Assembly: GCA_018383195.1 (NCBI GenBank)
Contig: JAGZOP010000008.1
Coordinates: forward strand, 1 to 64,000
Reading direction: 5' to 3'
DNA: 64,000 bases
Source of the DNA: Clostridiaceae bacterium
GTDB taxonomy: Bacteria > Bacillota > Clostridia > Oscillospirales > Butyricicoccaceae
Shown piece after piece: positions 53,484 through 61,851 of this stretch. A program made the position numbers and the translations under genes. How positions within the stretch are numbered: the stretch's first letter is position 1; each line of letters begins with the position of its first letter. The notes under the pieces are model-generated. The model did not search any database. It was not told the DNA's origin and was given only the letters and a program-made list of their open reading frames with translations.

Positions 53484-54152
53484 ATGGCAACGATTGTAGA
53501 TGCACGCGGAAAGGCATGTCCGCAGCCGGTCATCGACACCAAAAATGCACTGAAAGAGCATGGAGCACCGGTCATCACACTGGTGGATAACGAGATTGCG
53601 CGGCAGAATGTCGAAAAAATGGCGGCGCAGATGGGGCTGTCCGCGGTGAGCGACACCATGGAGGAGGGCGCGTTTCGGATTGTCATTCAGCCGGTCAGCG
53701 CAGATGTGCTGGGCAGCGTGCTCGGCGGAGGCGCAGAACCGGCTACAAGCGGAAATCTGCGTCCGGAGGCGCAGCCATGCCCGACCTGTATGCCGATGGA
53801 TTTCGCGCCTGTGGGCGGACCGACTGTGGTAGCGCTGTCCTCAAACTGCATGGGCAGCGGTGACGATACCTTGGGCGCGGCGCTGATGAAGGGCTTTGTT
53901 TATGCACTCACGCAGCTTGATACAGCGCCGGATACCGTGCTGCTTTATAACGGCGGCGCCAAGCTTTCGGTTGAGGGTGCGGAAACGGTCAATGATTTGC
54001 GGCTGCTCGCAGAAAATGGCACAGAGGTGCTGACTTGCGGCACCTGCCTGAACCATTACGGTCTGACCGACCGGCTTGCGGTGGGAGAAGTAACCAATAT
54101 GTACGTCATCGCGGAGAAACTGAGCGGTGCAGGAAAGGTGATTCGTCCATGA
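53484..54152 (+). CDS. yedF: Selenium metabolism protein YedF (TusA + DsrE-like domains)
   Basis: This is a fusion of 222 residues. The N-terminal TusA-like domain carries the sulfur/selenium-carrying Cys in ARGKACPQPVIDTKNAL. The C-terminal half resembles DsrE proteins, with SSNCMGSGDDTLGAAL and LTCGTCLNHYG. YedF always travels with SelD-linked genes and probably carries Se or S. AAGGAGG precedes the ATG at 53484. It overlaps yqeB by 4 bases. Confidence 0.94.
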   Translation: MATIVDARGKACPQPVIDTKNALKEHGAPVITLVDNEIARQNVEKMAAQMGLSAVSDTMEEGAFRIVIQPVSADVLGSVLGGGAEPATSGNLRPEAQPCPTCMPMDFAPVGGPTVVALSSNCMGSGDDTLGAALMKGFVYALTQLDTAPDTVLLYNGGAKLSVEGAETVNDLRLLAENGTEVLTCGTCLNHYGLTDRLAVGEVTNMYVIAEKLSGAGKVIRP

Positions 54153-54961
54153 AAGGACTCATTCTGGTGCGCGGTGCGGGAGATCTTGCAACCGGCACAA
54201 TTTTGCATCTGCATCGCTGCGGTTTTCGCGTGCTTGCAGTCGAATGCGCGCAGCCGTCCGCCATCCGGCGCGGCGCGGCGTTCAGCGAAGCGGTATACGA
54301 CGGGGTAACCGAGGTGGAAGGTGTGATCTGCCGCCGCATCGAGTATCTCCACGAGATCGAATCGTGTCATATGCGCTGCGAAGTACCGCTTCTTGTGGAT
54401 GAAACCCTGTCCTGCTTGGAGAAAATCCATCCGGCGGCAGTTGTGGATGCAATTCTTGCAAAGCGCAACCTTGGCACGCAGCGCAGCATGGCGCCCATTA
54501 CCGTCGGATTAGGTCCGGGATTTACGGCGGGGGAAGATGTAGACGCGGTGGTTGAAACCATGCGCGGGCATGACCTTGGGCGCGTGCTCTACGTAGGAGC
54601 AGCGCTGCCGAATACCGGTGTACCGGGACTGATTGCCGGGGAAGGCGCGAAGCGTGTCATTCATGCACCGGCTGCGGGAAATATTGTGCATATAGCGCGG
54701 ATTGGGGATTTGGTCGAAGCAGGGCAGACGATTGCGCTGCTAGGAGACACTCCGGTGAAAGCGACACTGACCGGTGTCCTGCGCGGTCTCATCCGCGCGG
54801 GATATCCGGTAACCTGCGGATTGAAAATTGCCGATATTGACCCGCGCGGAGAGCAGCAGAAAAACTGCTTTACCGTTTCGGATAAGGCGCGCTGCATCGC
54901 GGGCGGCGTACTCGAAGCTTTGCTGACGCTTGCGCGGGAGCGGGAGGTCGAGCTGCTGTGA
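54149..54961 (+). CDS. yqeB: Selenium-dependent molybdenum cofactor protein YqeB (EF2563 type)
   Basis: This is a 270-residue protein with a Rossmann-like start (LILVRGAGDLATGTILHLHRCGF) that is the hallmark of the EF2563/YqeB family. The family is a marker of selenium-dependent molybdenum hydroxylases and is thought to act in making the selenium-bearing cofactor. The start overlaps the yedF stop (ATGA). A KLIADID-like segment and a GLGPGFTAGEDVDAVVET stretch are also family-like. Confidence 0.92.
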   Translation: MKGLILVRGAGDLATGTILHLHRCGFRVLAVECAQPSAIRRGAAFSEAVYDGVTEVEGVICRRIEYLHEIESCHMRCEVPLLVDETLSCLEKIHPAAVVDAILAKRNLGTQRSMAPITVGLGPGFTAGEDVDAVVETMRGHDLGRVLYVGAALPNTGVPGLIAGEGAKRVIHAPAAGNIVHIARIGDLVEAGQTIALLGDTPVKATLTGVLRGLIRAGYPVTCGLKIADIDPRGEQQKNCFTVSDKARCIAGGVLEALLTLAREREVELL

Positions 54962-56085
54962 TCTATCTGGACTGCGCGGCAACTAGTTTTTTGAAGCCGC
55001 CCTGCGTCGCGCAGGCGGTATTCGATGCCATGCATACCATCGGCTCAGATGGGCGCGGTGCACATGAACCTGCGCTTGCCGCATCACGCGTGGTGTACCA
55101 CTGCCGGGAACAGATTGCGCATTTGTTTGGACTGCGCGACGCGCGGCGCGTAGCGTTCACCTCGGGTTCGACCGAGGCGCTCAACATCGCGATTTCCGGT
55201 CTGTTTGGAACAGGCGACCATGTGATTACGACGGCGCTCGAGCACAATTCGGTGCTGCGTCCGCTGTACCGTTCGGGCGCGGCGCTGACTGTGCTGCCCG
55301 CAGATGACCGCGGACAAATCTGCTATGAAGATTTGTCTGCTGCGCTGCTGCCGAATACGCGGGGGATTGTATGCACCCATGTATCCAATGTGACAGGAAA
55401 TGTGCTTGACCTTGCAAGGATTGGCGCATTCTGCCACGAAAATGGTCTGTACTTTGTTGTAGATGCTTCCCAGTCTGCCGGGGTATTCGATCTCGACATG
55501 GACGCCATGAGAATTTCGGTGCTGTGCTTTACCGGACATAAGAGCCTGCTCGGTCCACAGGGGACGGGCGGCCTGTGTGTGGCAGAGGGGGTCAAGCTGC
55601 CGCCGTTCAAGGCGGGCGGCAGCGGGGTGCACAGTTTTGAACATCTGCATCCGGCAGAGATGCCGACGGCTCTGGAGGCGGGAACGCTGAATGCGCACGG
55701 GCTTGCCGGATTGTCAGCAGCGCTCGACTGGTTAAACGCGCACGGACTGGAATCGCTGCGGAAGCGGGAGCAGATGCTGGCGCGCCGGTTTTACGACGGA
55801 GTGAAAGATATTCCGGAGATTAAAATTTACGGAGACTGGCCTGCGGAAAACCGCGGTGCGATTGTGGCGCTCAACCTTGGGGATGAAGATGCAGGTGCGG
55901 TCGCGGATGCACTGTGGGAGGATTTTGGCATCTGCACCCGCGCGGGGGCGCACTGCGCTCCGCGGATGCATGAGGCATTTGGCACGGTGGAACAGGGCAT
56001 TGTGCGGTTTTCGTTCTCCCACCAGAATACGGAGGATGAAGTGGAAACCGCGGTGCGCGCGGTACGGACGCTGTCTGGTACATAA
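54958..56085 (+). CDS. Cysteine desulfurase / selenocysteine lyase-like enzyme (EF2568 type)
   Basis: This is a class V PLP enzyme of 375 residues, starting at GTG 54958 overlapping the yqeB stop. YLDCAATSFLKPP is the start, SGSTEALN a PLP-contact loop, and FTGHKSLLGPQGTGG carries the PLP lysine near residue 199. The C-terminal TRAGAHCAPRMHEAFGT has a conserved Cys, as in group II desulfurases. The family member EF2568 lies in the Enterococcus selenium-molybdenum cluster. It probably supplies Se or S to the carriers nearby; the true substrate is open. Confidence 0.9.
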   Translation: MIYLDCAATSFLKPPCVAQAVFDAMHTIGSDGRGAHEPALAASRVVYHCREQIAHLFGLRDARRVAFTSGSTEALNIAISGLFGTGDHVITTALEHNSVLRPLYRSGAALTVLPADDRGQICYEDLSAALLPNTRGIVCTHVSNVTGNVLDLARIGAFCHENGLYFVVDASQSAGVFDLDMDAMRISVLCFTGHKSLLGPQGTGGLCVAEGVKLPPFKAGGSGVHSFEHLHPAEMPTALEAGTLNAHGLAGLSAALDWLNAHGLESLRKREQMLARRFYDGVKDIPEIKIYGDWPAENRGAIVALNLGDEDAGAVADALWEDFGICTRAGAHCAPRMHEAFGTVEQGIVRFSFSHQNTEDEVETAVRAVRTLSGT

Positions 56086-56114
56086 AAGAGAATCAGAATA
56101 CAAGGGGGAAAACA

Positions 56115-57176
56115 ATGGGATTTTTGAAGAAAAAGTCGGGGCTGTTCATTATGGGTGCGCTCGGCGGTATTTTGGCTGCGATTCTGGCAGTGATGGGCAA
56201 TCCGGGCAATATGGCGCTGTGTATTGCATGCTTTATCCGGGACATTGCGGGGGGACTGAAGCTGCATACTGCATCGGTTGTGCAGTATATCCGTCCTGAG
56301 ATTGCGGGGATTGTTCTGGGGGCATTCCTTCTTTCTCTGGCAACGCGGGAATACCGCTCTCAGGCAGGCTCCTCTCCGGCGATTCGTTTTGCGTTGGGCG
56401 CAGCGATGATGACCGGCGCTTTGGTTTTTCTGGGGTGTCCGCTGCGCATGGTGCTGCGTATGGCAGCCGGAGATTTGAATGCCTATGTTGCGCTCATCGG
56501 CTTTGTGCTCGGCGTTGGTACCGGAGCCATGTTCTTGAAAAAAGGGTTCTCGCTCGGACGCGCCTATGATACCCGTCCTGCATCCGGCGTGATTCTGCCG
56601 GCGGCGCTGGCGGTGTTGTTTGTGCTGTCGGTGACTGCGGCGGGACTGTTCGCGTTTTCTGCAGAGGGTCCGGGCAGCATGCATGCGCCTGCCGGGGTTG
56701 CGCTCGTCTGCGGTCTGGCATTCGGCGCGTTGGCACAGCGCAGCCGCATGTGCTTTGCTGGTTCGGTGCGCGATATTCTTTTGATGAAAGATTTTACGCT
56801 GGTTTGTGTGATTGGCGGCGTATTCGTTTCCATGCTGGTTTATAATATTGCAAGCGGAAGCTTCCATGCATCGTTTGACGGACAGCCGGTTGCACATTCC
56901 GAACATCTGTGGAATATTCTCGGCATGTATGTCGTTGGTTTTGCGGCGGTGCTTGCGGGCGGCTGTCCGCTGCGGCAGCTTATTTTGGCGGGTCAGGGTT
57001 CGTCGGATGCGGCGATGACCTGTCTTGGAATGTTTGTCGGTGCAGCATTTGTCCATAACTTTAAGCTTGCATCTTCGGCAGAGGGTACGACGGCAGGCGG
57101 ACGAATGGTATGTCTGGTCTGGATTGGAATTCTATTTGCGATTGCGGCGGCATGCATGCGCCGCGCGAAAAAATAA
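56115..57176 (+). CDS. yedE: YedE-family selenium/sulfur transporter
   Basis: This is a membrane protein of 353 residues with about nine helices in two related halves. Each half has the conserved Cys signatures: NMALCIACFIRD, GCPLRMVLR, RSRMCFAGSVRD and GCPLRQLILAGQG. The YeeE/YedE fold is known to move small sulfur compounds, and those linked to SelD are proposed selenium importers. Its place between the desulfurase-like enzyme and the TusA-like carrier fits. Confidence 0.93.
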   Translation: MGFLKKKSGLFIMGALGGILAAILAVMGNPGNMALCIACFIRDIAGGLKLHTASVVQYIRPEIAGIVLGAFLLSLATREYRSQAGSSPAIRFALGAAMMTGALVFLGCPLRMVLRMAAGDLNAYVALIGFVLGVGTGAMFLKKGFSLGRAYDTRPASGVILPAALAVLFVLSVTAAGLFAFSAEGPGSMHAPAGVALVCGLAFGALAQRSRMCFAGSVRDILLMKDFTLVCVIGGVFVSMLVYNIASGSFHASFDGQPVAHSEHLWNILGMYVVGFAAVLAGGCPLRQLILAGQGSSDAAMTCLGMFVGAAFVHNFKLASSAEGTTAGGRMVCLVWIGILFAIAAACMRRAKK

Positions 57177-57189
57177 GGAGGAAGATAAA

Positions 57190-57393
57190 ATGGTAACAGT
57201 AGATGCGAGAGGATTGTCTTGTCCGGAACCGGTGATGCTGATGCTGGACGCGATTGCACAGGAATCCGGTCCGGTCACTGTGGTGGTGGACAATGCGACT
57301 GCACGCGATAACGTTGCGCACATGGCAGAGGAGCGCGGACGTAAGGTGACAGTCGCAGCGGAGGGCAGCGATTTTCGGCTGCTGCTCGAATGA
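57190..57393 (+). CDS. TusA-like sulfur/selenium carrier (67 aa)
   Basis: This is a minimal TusA-fold protein of 67 residues with the carrier Cys in ARGLSCPEPVMLMLDAI. It is the second TusA-like unit in the operon besides YedF. AAGGAGG precedes the ATG at 57190, and the stop overlaps the next start (ATGA). In YedE neighbourhoods such carriers receive the imported Se/S. Confidence 0.93.
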   Translation: MVTVDARGLSCPEPVMLMLDAIAQESGPVTVVVDNATARDNVAHMAEERGRKVTVAAEGSDFRLLLE

Positions 57394-57632
57394 TTCGGCG
57401 GGAAAAGAAGCTGCGCCTGATTGTTTCGTTTCATACAACTGCCGAGGCGTTCCAGCTTGAAGCTGCCGCACGGAGCAAGGGGTTTTCCGGTCGGCTGATT
57501 CCGGTGCCGCGTGAAATTACCGCAGGCTGCGGTCTTGCATGGCGGGATGAACCGGAATGCGAAGAACGCCTGCGCGCTTTGCTCGCGCAGGAAAGCATCG
57601 GATATGAAGACATCTGTGTGCTGACGCTATAA
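57390..57632 (+). CDS. DUF3343 protein, putative Se/S carrier
   Basis: This is an 80-residue protein of the DUF3343 family, common next to SelD, YedF and TusA-like genes. It has a single well-placed Cys pair, GCGLAWRDEPEC, following LIPVPREITA, which is the usual family pattern. It probably carries or modifies Se/S. It is coupled to the TusA-like gene by a 4-base overlap. Confidence 0.9.
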   Translation: MIRREKKLRLIVSFHTTAEAFQLEAAARSKGFSGRLIPVPREITAGCGLAWRDEPECEERLRALLAQESIGYEDICVLTL

Positions 57633-57643
57633 GGAGAGAACCC

Positions 57644-58648
57644 ATGGATGAAAACGGATATCGTGCGCTTGCACGAATGCTGAAAGACGGGTGCGGCGTG
57701 ACCCGGAGGACGTTCCTAGACGGGGAAAATTTGGGGGACGCACAAAATATCACCGGCACAGCGGAATTTTTTCTCAGCGAGACAAACGGTGAGCCCAGAA
57801 ATGGCTTTCCATTCGAGACGGAGTGGAATGGCAGCCGTGTGCTGATGGAACGTTTTTCAAAGGGGAAAATTCTGCTGATCTGCGGTGGGGGACATGTATC
57901 CAAGCCGGTGAGCATGCTTGGGAAAATGCTCGGCTACCGCGTGCTGGTGATGGATGACCGATCGGAGTTCGCGTCGGAGGAACGCTTTCCGGATGCGGAT
58001 GAGGTTGCCTGCGGAGACTTTTTGAGCATGCTCAGTAAATATGACTGGAGCGGGTATCCGGACACTTCGGTTGTCATTGTGACACGCGGTCATGCGGCAG
58101 ATACCGACTGCCTGCGCGCAGTGGTACGCCGTGATTTGCCCTACATCGGTATGATTGGAAGCCGCAAAAAGAATGCAGCCGTATTTGAGGTGCTGAGCGG
58201 GGAGGGGGTGCCCGAAGCGCAGCTTGCCCGGGTGCATGCACCGATCGGTCTGCCCATCGGCGGGCAGACCCCGGAAGAGATCGCAGTGTCCATTGCGGCG
58301 GAACTGATCGCGGAGCGAAAAGACTGCGGGACAAGCACACTTTCGGAAAGCATGCTCGATGCGCTGTGCAGCGAAACGAGTGAGGGCGGTATTATGGCGA
58401 CGGTCGTGCGGAAAACCGGCTCCACGCCGCGTGGTACAGGCGCACGGATGCTGATGCTTCCAAATGGAGCGGTGATTGGCACGGTCGGCGGCGGACTGGC
58501 AGAGTATGAGGTGACGGAAACGGCGCGCAGGCTGCTGAAACATCCGCGTCCGATGCTGCGGCATTTTGATATGGCAAACGGAGAAGCGGGAAAATCCGGA
58601 CTGATCTGCGGCGGTGCGGTCGATGTACTGTTTGAGGTGGTTACGTGA
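57644..58648 (+). CDS. XdhC-family molybdenum hydroxylase maturation factor, domains in reversed order
   Basis: XdhC-like proteins hand the molybdenum cofactor to, or sulfurate it for, xanthine dehydrogenase-type enzymes. This one has 334 residues. Its Rossmann half comes first: ILLICGGGHVSKPVSMLGKM near residue 75, then MDDRSEFASEERFPDADEV, and MIGSRKKNAAVFEVL. The CoxI half comes last: MATVVRKTGSTPRGTGARML, IGTVGGGLAEYEV and SGLICGGAVDVLFEV. In canonical XdhC the CoxI half is N-terminal. GGAGAG precedes the ATG. mocA overlaps its end. Confidence 0.88.
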   Translation: MDENGYRALARMLKDGCGVTRRTFLDGENLGDAQNITGTAEFFLSETNGEPRNGFPFETEWNGSRVLMERFSKGKILLICGGGHVSKPVSMLGKMLGYRVLVMDDRSEFASEERFPDADEVACGDFLSMLSKYDWSGYPDTSVVIVTRGHAADTDCLRAVVRRDLPYIGMIGSRKKNAAVFEVLSGEGVPEAQLARVHAPIGLPIGGQTPEEIAVSIAAELIAERKDCGTSTLSESMLDALCSETSEGGIMATVVRKTGSTPRGTGARMLMLPNGAVIGTVGGGLAEYEVTETARRLLKHPRPMLRHFDMANGEAGKSGLICGGAVDVLFEVVT

Positions 58649-59220
58649 GAGCGGCGGTCGTGCTCGCCGCAGGGCTGAGCCGCCGGATGGGAACCGATAA
58701 GCTGATGCTTTCGGTGGACGGTCTGCCAATGTACCGGCATGTCCTGCGCCTTGCATTGACGCTGCATGTCGATCTGCGCATTGTGGTGACGAACAACGGG
58801 CGGATCGCGCAGGAAGCGGAAACTATGGGTTTTACGGTCGTCCCCAGTCCGCGTGCTGCAGAGGGCATGGGCTTTTCAGTGGCGGCGGGCGCAGCGGCGC
58901 TTGGCGCGGCACAGACAGCGGTGTTTTTAAATGCAGATCAGCCGTTTCTGCGGGTGGAAATGGTAGAAAACCTGCTGGAAATCGGGGAAGAAAGCGGTAA
59001 GATCGTCGTACCGGTCGTAGAAGGTATGCCGTGCTCGCCCTGCGTGTTCCCGCACCGGTTCTTTCAGGAACTGAGCATGCTCAGCGGCACGCAAGGCGGA
59101 AAAGTGGTTTGGAAGCAGCATGCAGAGGATACGCTGCTTGTTCCATGCGCGGCAGAGGGCTTCGCCGATGTGGACACGCGGGAACAGTATGACCGTCTTG
59201 ACAGCATCTCGGGAATATGA
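58645..59220 (+). CDS. mocA: MobA/MocA-like nucleotidyltransferase
   Basis: This is a molybdopterin cytidylyl- or guanylyltransferase-like protein of 191 residues, starting at GTG 58645 overlapping the XdhC gene. The start VVLAAGLSRRMGTDKL is the nucleotide-binding signature, and FLNADQPFL holds the metal-binding Asp. MocA-type enzymes add CMP to molybdopterin for xanthine dehydrogenase-type hydroxylases, which fits the operon. The next promoter lies inside its last codons. Confidence 0.9.
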   Translation: MRAAVVLAAGLSRRMGTDKLMLSVDGLPMYRHVLRLALTLHVDLRIVVTNNGRIAQEAETMGFTVVPSPRAAEGMGFSVAAGAAALGAAQTAVFLNADQPFLRVEMVENLLEIGEESGKIVVPVVEGMPCSPCVFPHRFFQELSMLSGTQGGKVVWKQHAEDTLLVPCAAEGFADVDTREQYDRLDSISGI

Positions 59221-59226
59221 TATGAT
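59198..59226 (+). promoter_or_regulatory. Promoter of the T-box-cysS transcript
   Basis: TTGACA (59198-59203), a 17-base spacer and TATGAT (59221-59226) form a nearly ideal promoter. It lies across the end of mocA. Confidence 0.85.
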
Positions 59227-59232
59227 TTTCAC

Positions 59233-59462
59233 GTTCAAAACGATCTATTGCGAGGAACGGGAAGAGTAACCGCAGTATACGCGCCAAAGAGAGGGGCTTC
59301 ATCGGCTGGGAGAGTCCTGCGCGGCGGGCGGCGAACGTGCGCCCGGGAGCATCAGGGGCAATGCCCTGCGGGATTCGCCCGTTACCGCGAGTTTTGAGTG
59401 AAAACAAGAGTGGAACCGCGACAGTATGCCGCCTCTTTGGGAAACCGGAGAGGCGGCTTTTT
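59233..59462 (+). promoter_or_regulatory. T-box leader (cysteine) of cysS
   Basis: The T-box sequence GAGTGGAACCGCGA (59408-59421), which binds the uncharged tRNA end, is followed by a terminator hairpin (59428-59457: GCCGCCTCT with AGAGGCGGC) and a T-run. Upstream, AACGGG (stem I base, near 59259) and CCCGTT (near 59379) close the specifier arm. A TGC codon at 59367-59369 (or 59362-59364) fits a Cys specifier. Low charged tRNA-Cys should raise cysS. Confidence 0.93.
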
Positions 59463-59484
59463 GAATGATAAGGAGAAGTGAATC

Positions 59485-60900
59485 ATGAAACTTTACAATA
59501 CGCTGACCCGTCAGAAGGACGAATTTGTGCCCATTACCCCGGGCGAAGTCAAGATGTATTCCTGCGGCCCGACGGTATACAACTATTTCCATATCGGCAA
59601 CGCGCGCCCGTTCATCATGTTTGACCTGCTGCGCCGCTATTTTGAGTATCGCGGCTACAAGGTGTCCTTTGTGCAGAACTTCACCGACATCGATGACAAG
59701 GTGATTAACAAGGCGAACGATGAGGGCGTGGATTTCAATACCATTGCAGAGCGCTATATTAAGGAGTATTACGTGGACGCAGAGGGACTGGGCGTCGGCA
59801 AGGCGACCGTGCATCCGCGTGCAACCGAGACCATGGACGCGATCATTGACATTGTGAAGCGTCTGCTTGATAACGGCCACGCCTATGTAGCGGAGAACGG
59901 CGACGTATATTTCCGCACCAAGTCATTCCCGGAATACGGTAAGCTGTGCCATCAGCCGATGGAAGAATTGCAGGCAGGCGCGCGCATCTCGGTGGGTGAG
60001 GTCAAGGAAGATCCGATGGACTTCGCAGTTTGGAAGGCAGCGAAGCCGGGCGAGCCGGCATGGGATACGCCGTGGGGGTCAAAGGGGCGTCCGGGCTGGC
60101 ATATCGAGTGCTCAGCAATGGCGTGCAAGTACCTTGGGGAAACCATTGACATTCATTCGGGTGGCCTGGATTTGATTTTCCCGCATCATGAAAACGAGAT
60201 CGCGCAGTCGGAGGCGGCAAACGGCAAGCCGTTTGCACATTACTGGCTGCACAACGGTTTCCTGACCATCGACAATGAAAAAATGTCCAAGTCCAAGGGC
60301 AACTTCTTTATGGTGCGTGATGCGGCAAAGGAGTTCGGTTATGAAACCATCCGTATGTTCATGCTGAGCGCGCATTACCGTTCTCCGCTCAACTATTCTG
60401 CGGAGAGCCTTGAAATGAATAAGGCATCGCTGGCTCGTTTGTATGAGAGCCGCAACAACATGGAGTTCCGCATCGAGAAAGCGCAGGGCGACGCGATGAC
60501 TGCTGAGGAAACCGCGAAGCTTGAAGCGCTCATGGGCTACAAGCAGAAGTTTATCGACGCAATGGACGATGATATGAACACTGCAGATGCACTTTCTGCG
60601 ATTTTTGAACTGGTGCGTGAGATCAACGGCTATATGTCTGCGCACGATGACGCGACGAGAACGTTCCTGACCGCGGCGCATGATTTGTTCATGGAGCTGA
60701 CCGGTGTGCTCAATCTCGTGCAGAAGCGCGACGATGCCAAGGACCCGGATGCAGATAAGATTGAGGAGCTGATCGCGCAGCGCGCCGCAGCGAAGAAGGC
60801 GAAGGATTTCGCAGAAGCAGACCGCATCCGCGGTGTGCTGGCGGATATGGGCGTCACCATCAAGGACACCCGTCAAGGCGTGCAGTGGAGCCGCGCGTAA
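59485..60900 (+). CDS. cysS: Cysteine-tRNA ligase
   Basis: This is the class I enzyme that charges tRNA-Cys, 471 residues. The zinc-ligand Cys in MYSCGPTVYNYFHIGN and the HIGN signature are at the start; the KMSKS motif is near residue 268. A C-terminal anticodon-binding region follows, with a Lys/Ala-rich end. AAGGAG precedes the ATG. Controlled by the T-box leader. Confidence 0.98.
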   Translation: MKLYNTLTRQKDEFVPITPGEVKMYSCGPTVYNYFHIGNARPFIMFDLLRRYFEYRGYKVSFVQNFTDIDDKVINKANDEGVDFNTIAERYIKEYYVDAEGLGVGKATVHPRATETMDAIIDIVKRLLDNGHAYVAENGDVYFRTKSFPEYGKLCHQPMEELQAGARISVGEVKEDPMDFAVWKAAKPGEPAWDTPWGSKGRPGWHIECSAMACKYLGETIDIHSGGLDLIFPHHENEIAQSEAANGKPFAHYWLHNGFLTIDNEKMSKSKGNFFMVRDAAKEFGYETIRMFMLSAHYRSPLNYSAESLEMNKASLARLYESRNNMEFRIEKAQGDAMTAEETAKLEALMGYKQKFIDAMDDDMNTADALSAIFELVREINGYMSAHDDATRTFLTAAHDLFMELTGVLNLVQKRDDAKDPDADKIEELIAQRAAAKKAKDFAEADRIRGVLADMGVTIKDTRQGVQWSRA

Positions 60901-60950
60901 GCGCAGGAGTTGACACCTACAAGCCTCTCCAAAGACTTGACAGAAATATC

Positions 60951-60985
60951 AAAAGCCCGAGACCAGATGGTTTCGGGCTTTTTGT
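60951..60985 (+). terminator. Terminator of cysS
   Basis: AAAGCCCGA pairs with TCGGGCTTT and is followed by TT, about 50 bases after the stop. Confidence 0.8.
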
Positions 60986-61001
60986 GTGTGCTCTGTTTCA
61001 T

Positions 61002-61637
61002 TTATCCGAGCGGGTACGACGGGCATACAGCGGCAAGACAGCATTTTTCGCACTTTGGCGCGCGGGCTGTGCAGACCTCTCTGCCGTGCAGCACAAGGCG
61101 GTGGCAGAAATCTGAGGATTCTTCAGGGGGGATAATCTCGCGCAGTGCTTTTTCTACCTTGACCGGGTCCTTAACGTTTTCTACAAAGCCGAGCCGGTTG
61201 GATAGGCGGATGCAGTGGGTATCGGTGACGATGGCGGGTTGACCGTAGATGTCGCCCAAGATCAGGTTGGCGGTCTTGCGACCGATGCCGGGCAGTTTCA
61301 AAAGATCTGCCATATTGTCCGGCACTTTGCCGCCGAAGTCGGACAGCAGCATCTCGGCGCAGGCTTTGAGGTCACGCGCTTTGGTGCGGAACAGACCGCA
61401 GGTTTTGATGCCTTCCTCAATCGCCTCGAGCGGGGCTTCGGCAAAGCTTTCGAGCGTTGGAAAATCTACAAATAATTTTTCGGTCACCAGATTCACACGC
61501 ACATCAGTGCATTGCGCGGATAGGCGGGTAGCAAAGAGCAATTCGTAATCATGCTGATAGTGCAGCGCACAGACCGCGTCGGGGTAGTCGGTTTTGAGCA
61601 GGTCTACCACTGCACAGGCACGTTCCTTTCTGGTCAT
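61002..61637 (-). CDS. nth: Endonuclease III
   Basis: This base-excision repair enzyme removes oxidised pyrimidines and cuts the abasic site. It has 211 residues from ATG 61637 (GGAGG 7 bases upstream). The helix-hairpin-helix LPGIGRKTANLILG carries the catalytic Lys, and TDTHCIRLSNRL the Asp. The C-terminal 4Fe-4S cluster motif C-x6-C-x2-C-x5-C is intact (CTARAPKCEKCCLAAVC). Confidence 0.97.
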   Translation of the reverse strand: MTRKERACAVVDLLKTDYPDAVCALHYQHDYELLFATRLSAQCTDVRVNLVTEKLFVDFPTLESFAEAPLEAIEEGIKTCGLFRTKARDLKACAEMLLSDFGGKVPDNMADLLKLPGIGRKTANLILGDIYGQPAIVTDTHCIRLSNRLGFVENVKDPVKVEKALREIIPPEESSDFCHRLVLHGREVCTARAPKCEKCCLAAVCPSYPLG

Positions 61638-61851
61638 GGACAAACCTCCGTTTTGTATCTTTCTGATGAGATCAGTATATCAGAATTGATAAAAAAAGCA
61701 AACACAGATTGAGGATAAAGGTGTAGTATGCTGAAAAAAGAAAATTGCTTCTGGATTTAGTTGCAAAATTCGAAAAGTATGGTTTAATTTTAATATAGAC
61801 TTTTTCACTTTAAGCTTGTGAAATGAACGATATATTATGGGAGGTTTTCGC

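Noticed and set aside
52445..59220. Selenocysteine (in-frame TGA) in the selenium operon genes
   Set aside because: All reading frames are open with Cys at the active positions; TGA occurs only as normal stop codons.
61638..61851. Glycine riboswitch or other riboswitch before glyA
   Set aside because: The region is AT-rich and I see no paired glycine aptamer core or terminator.
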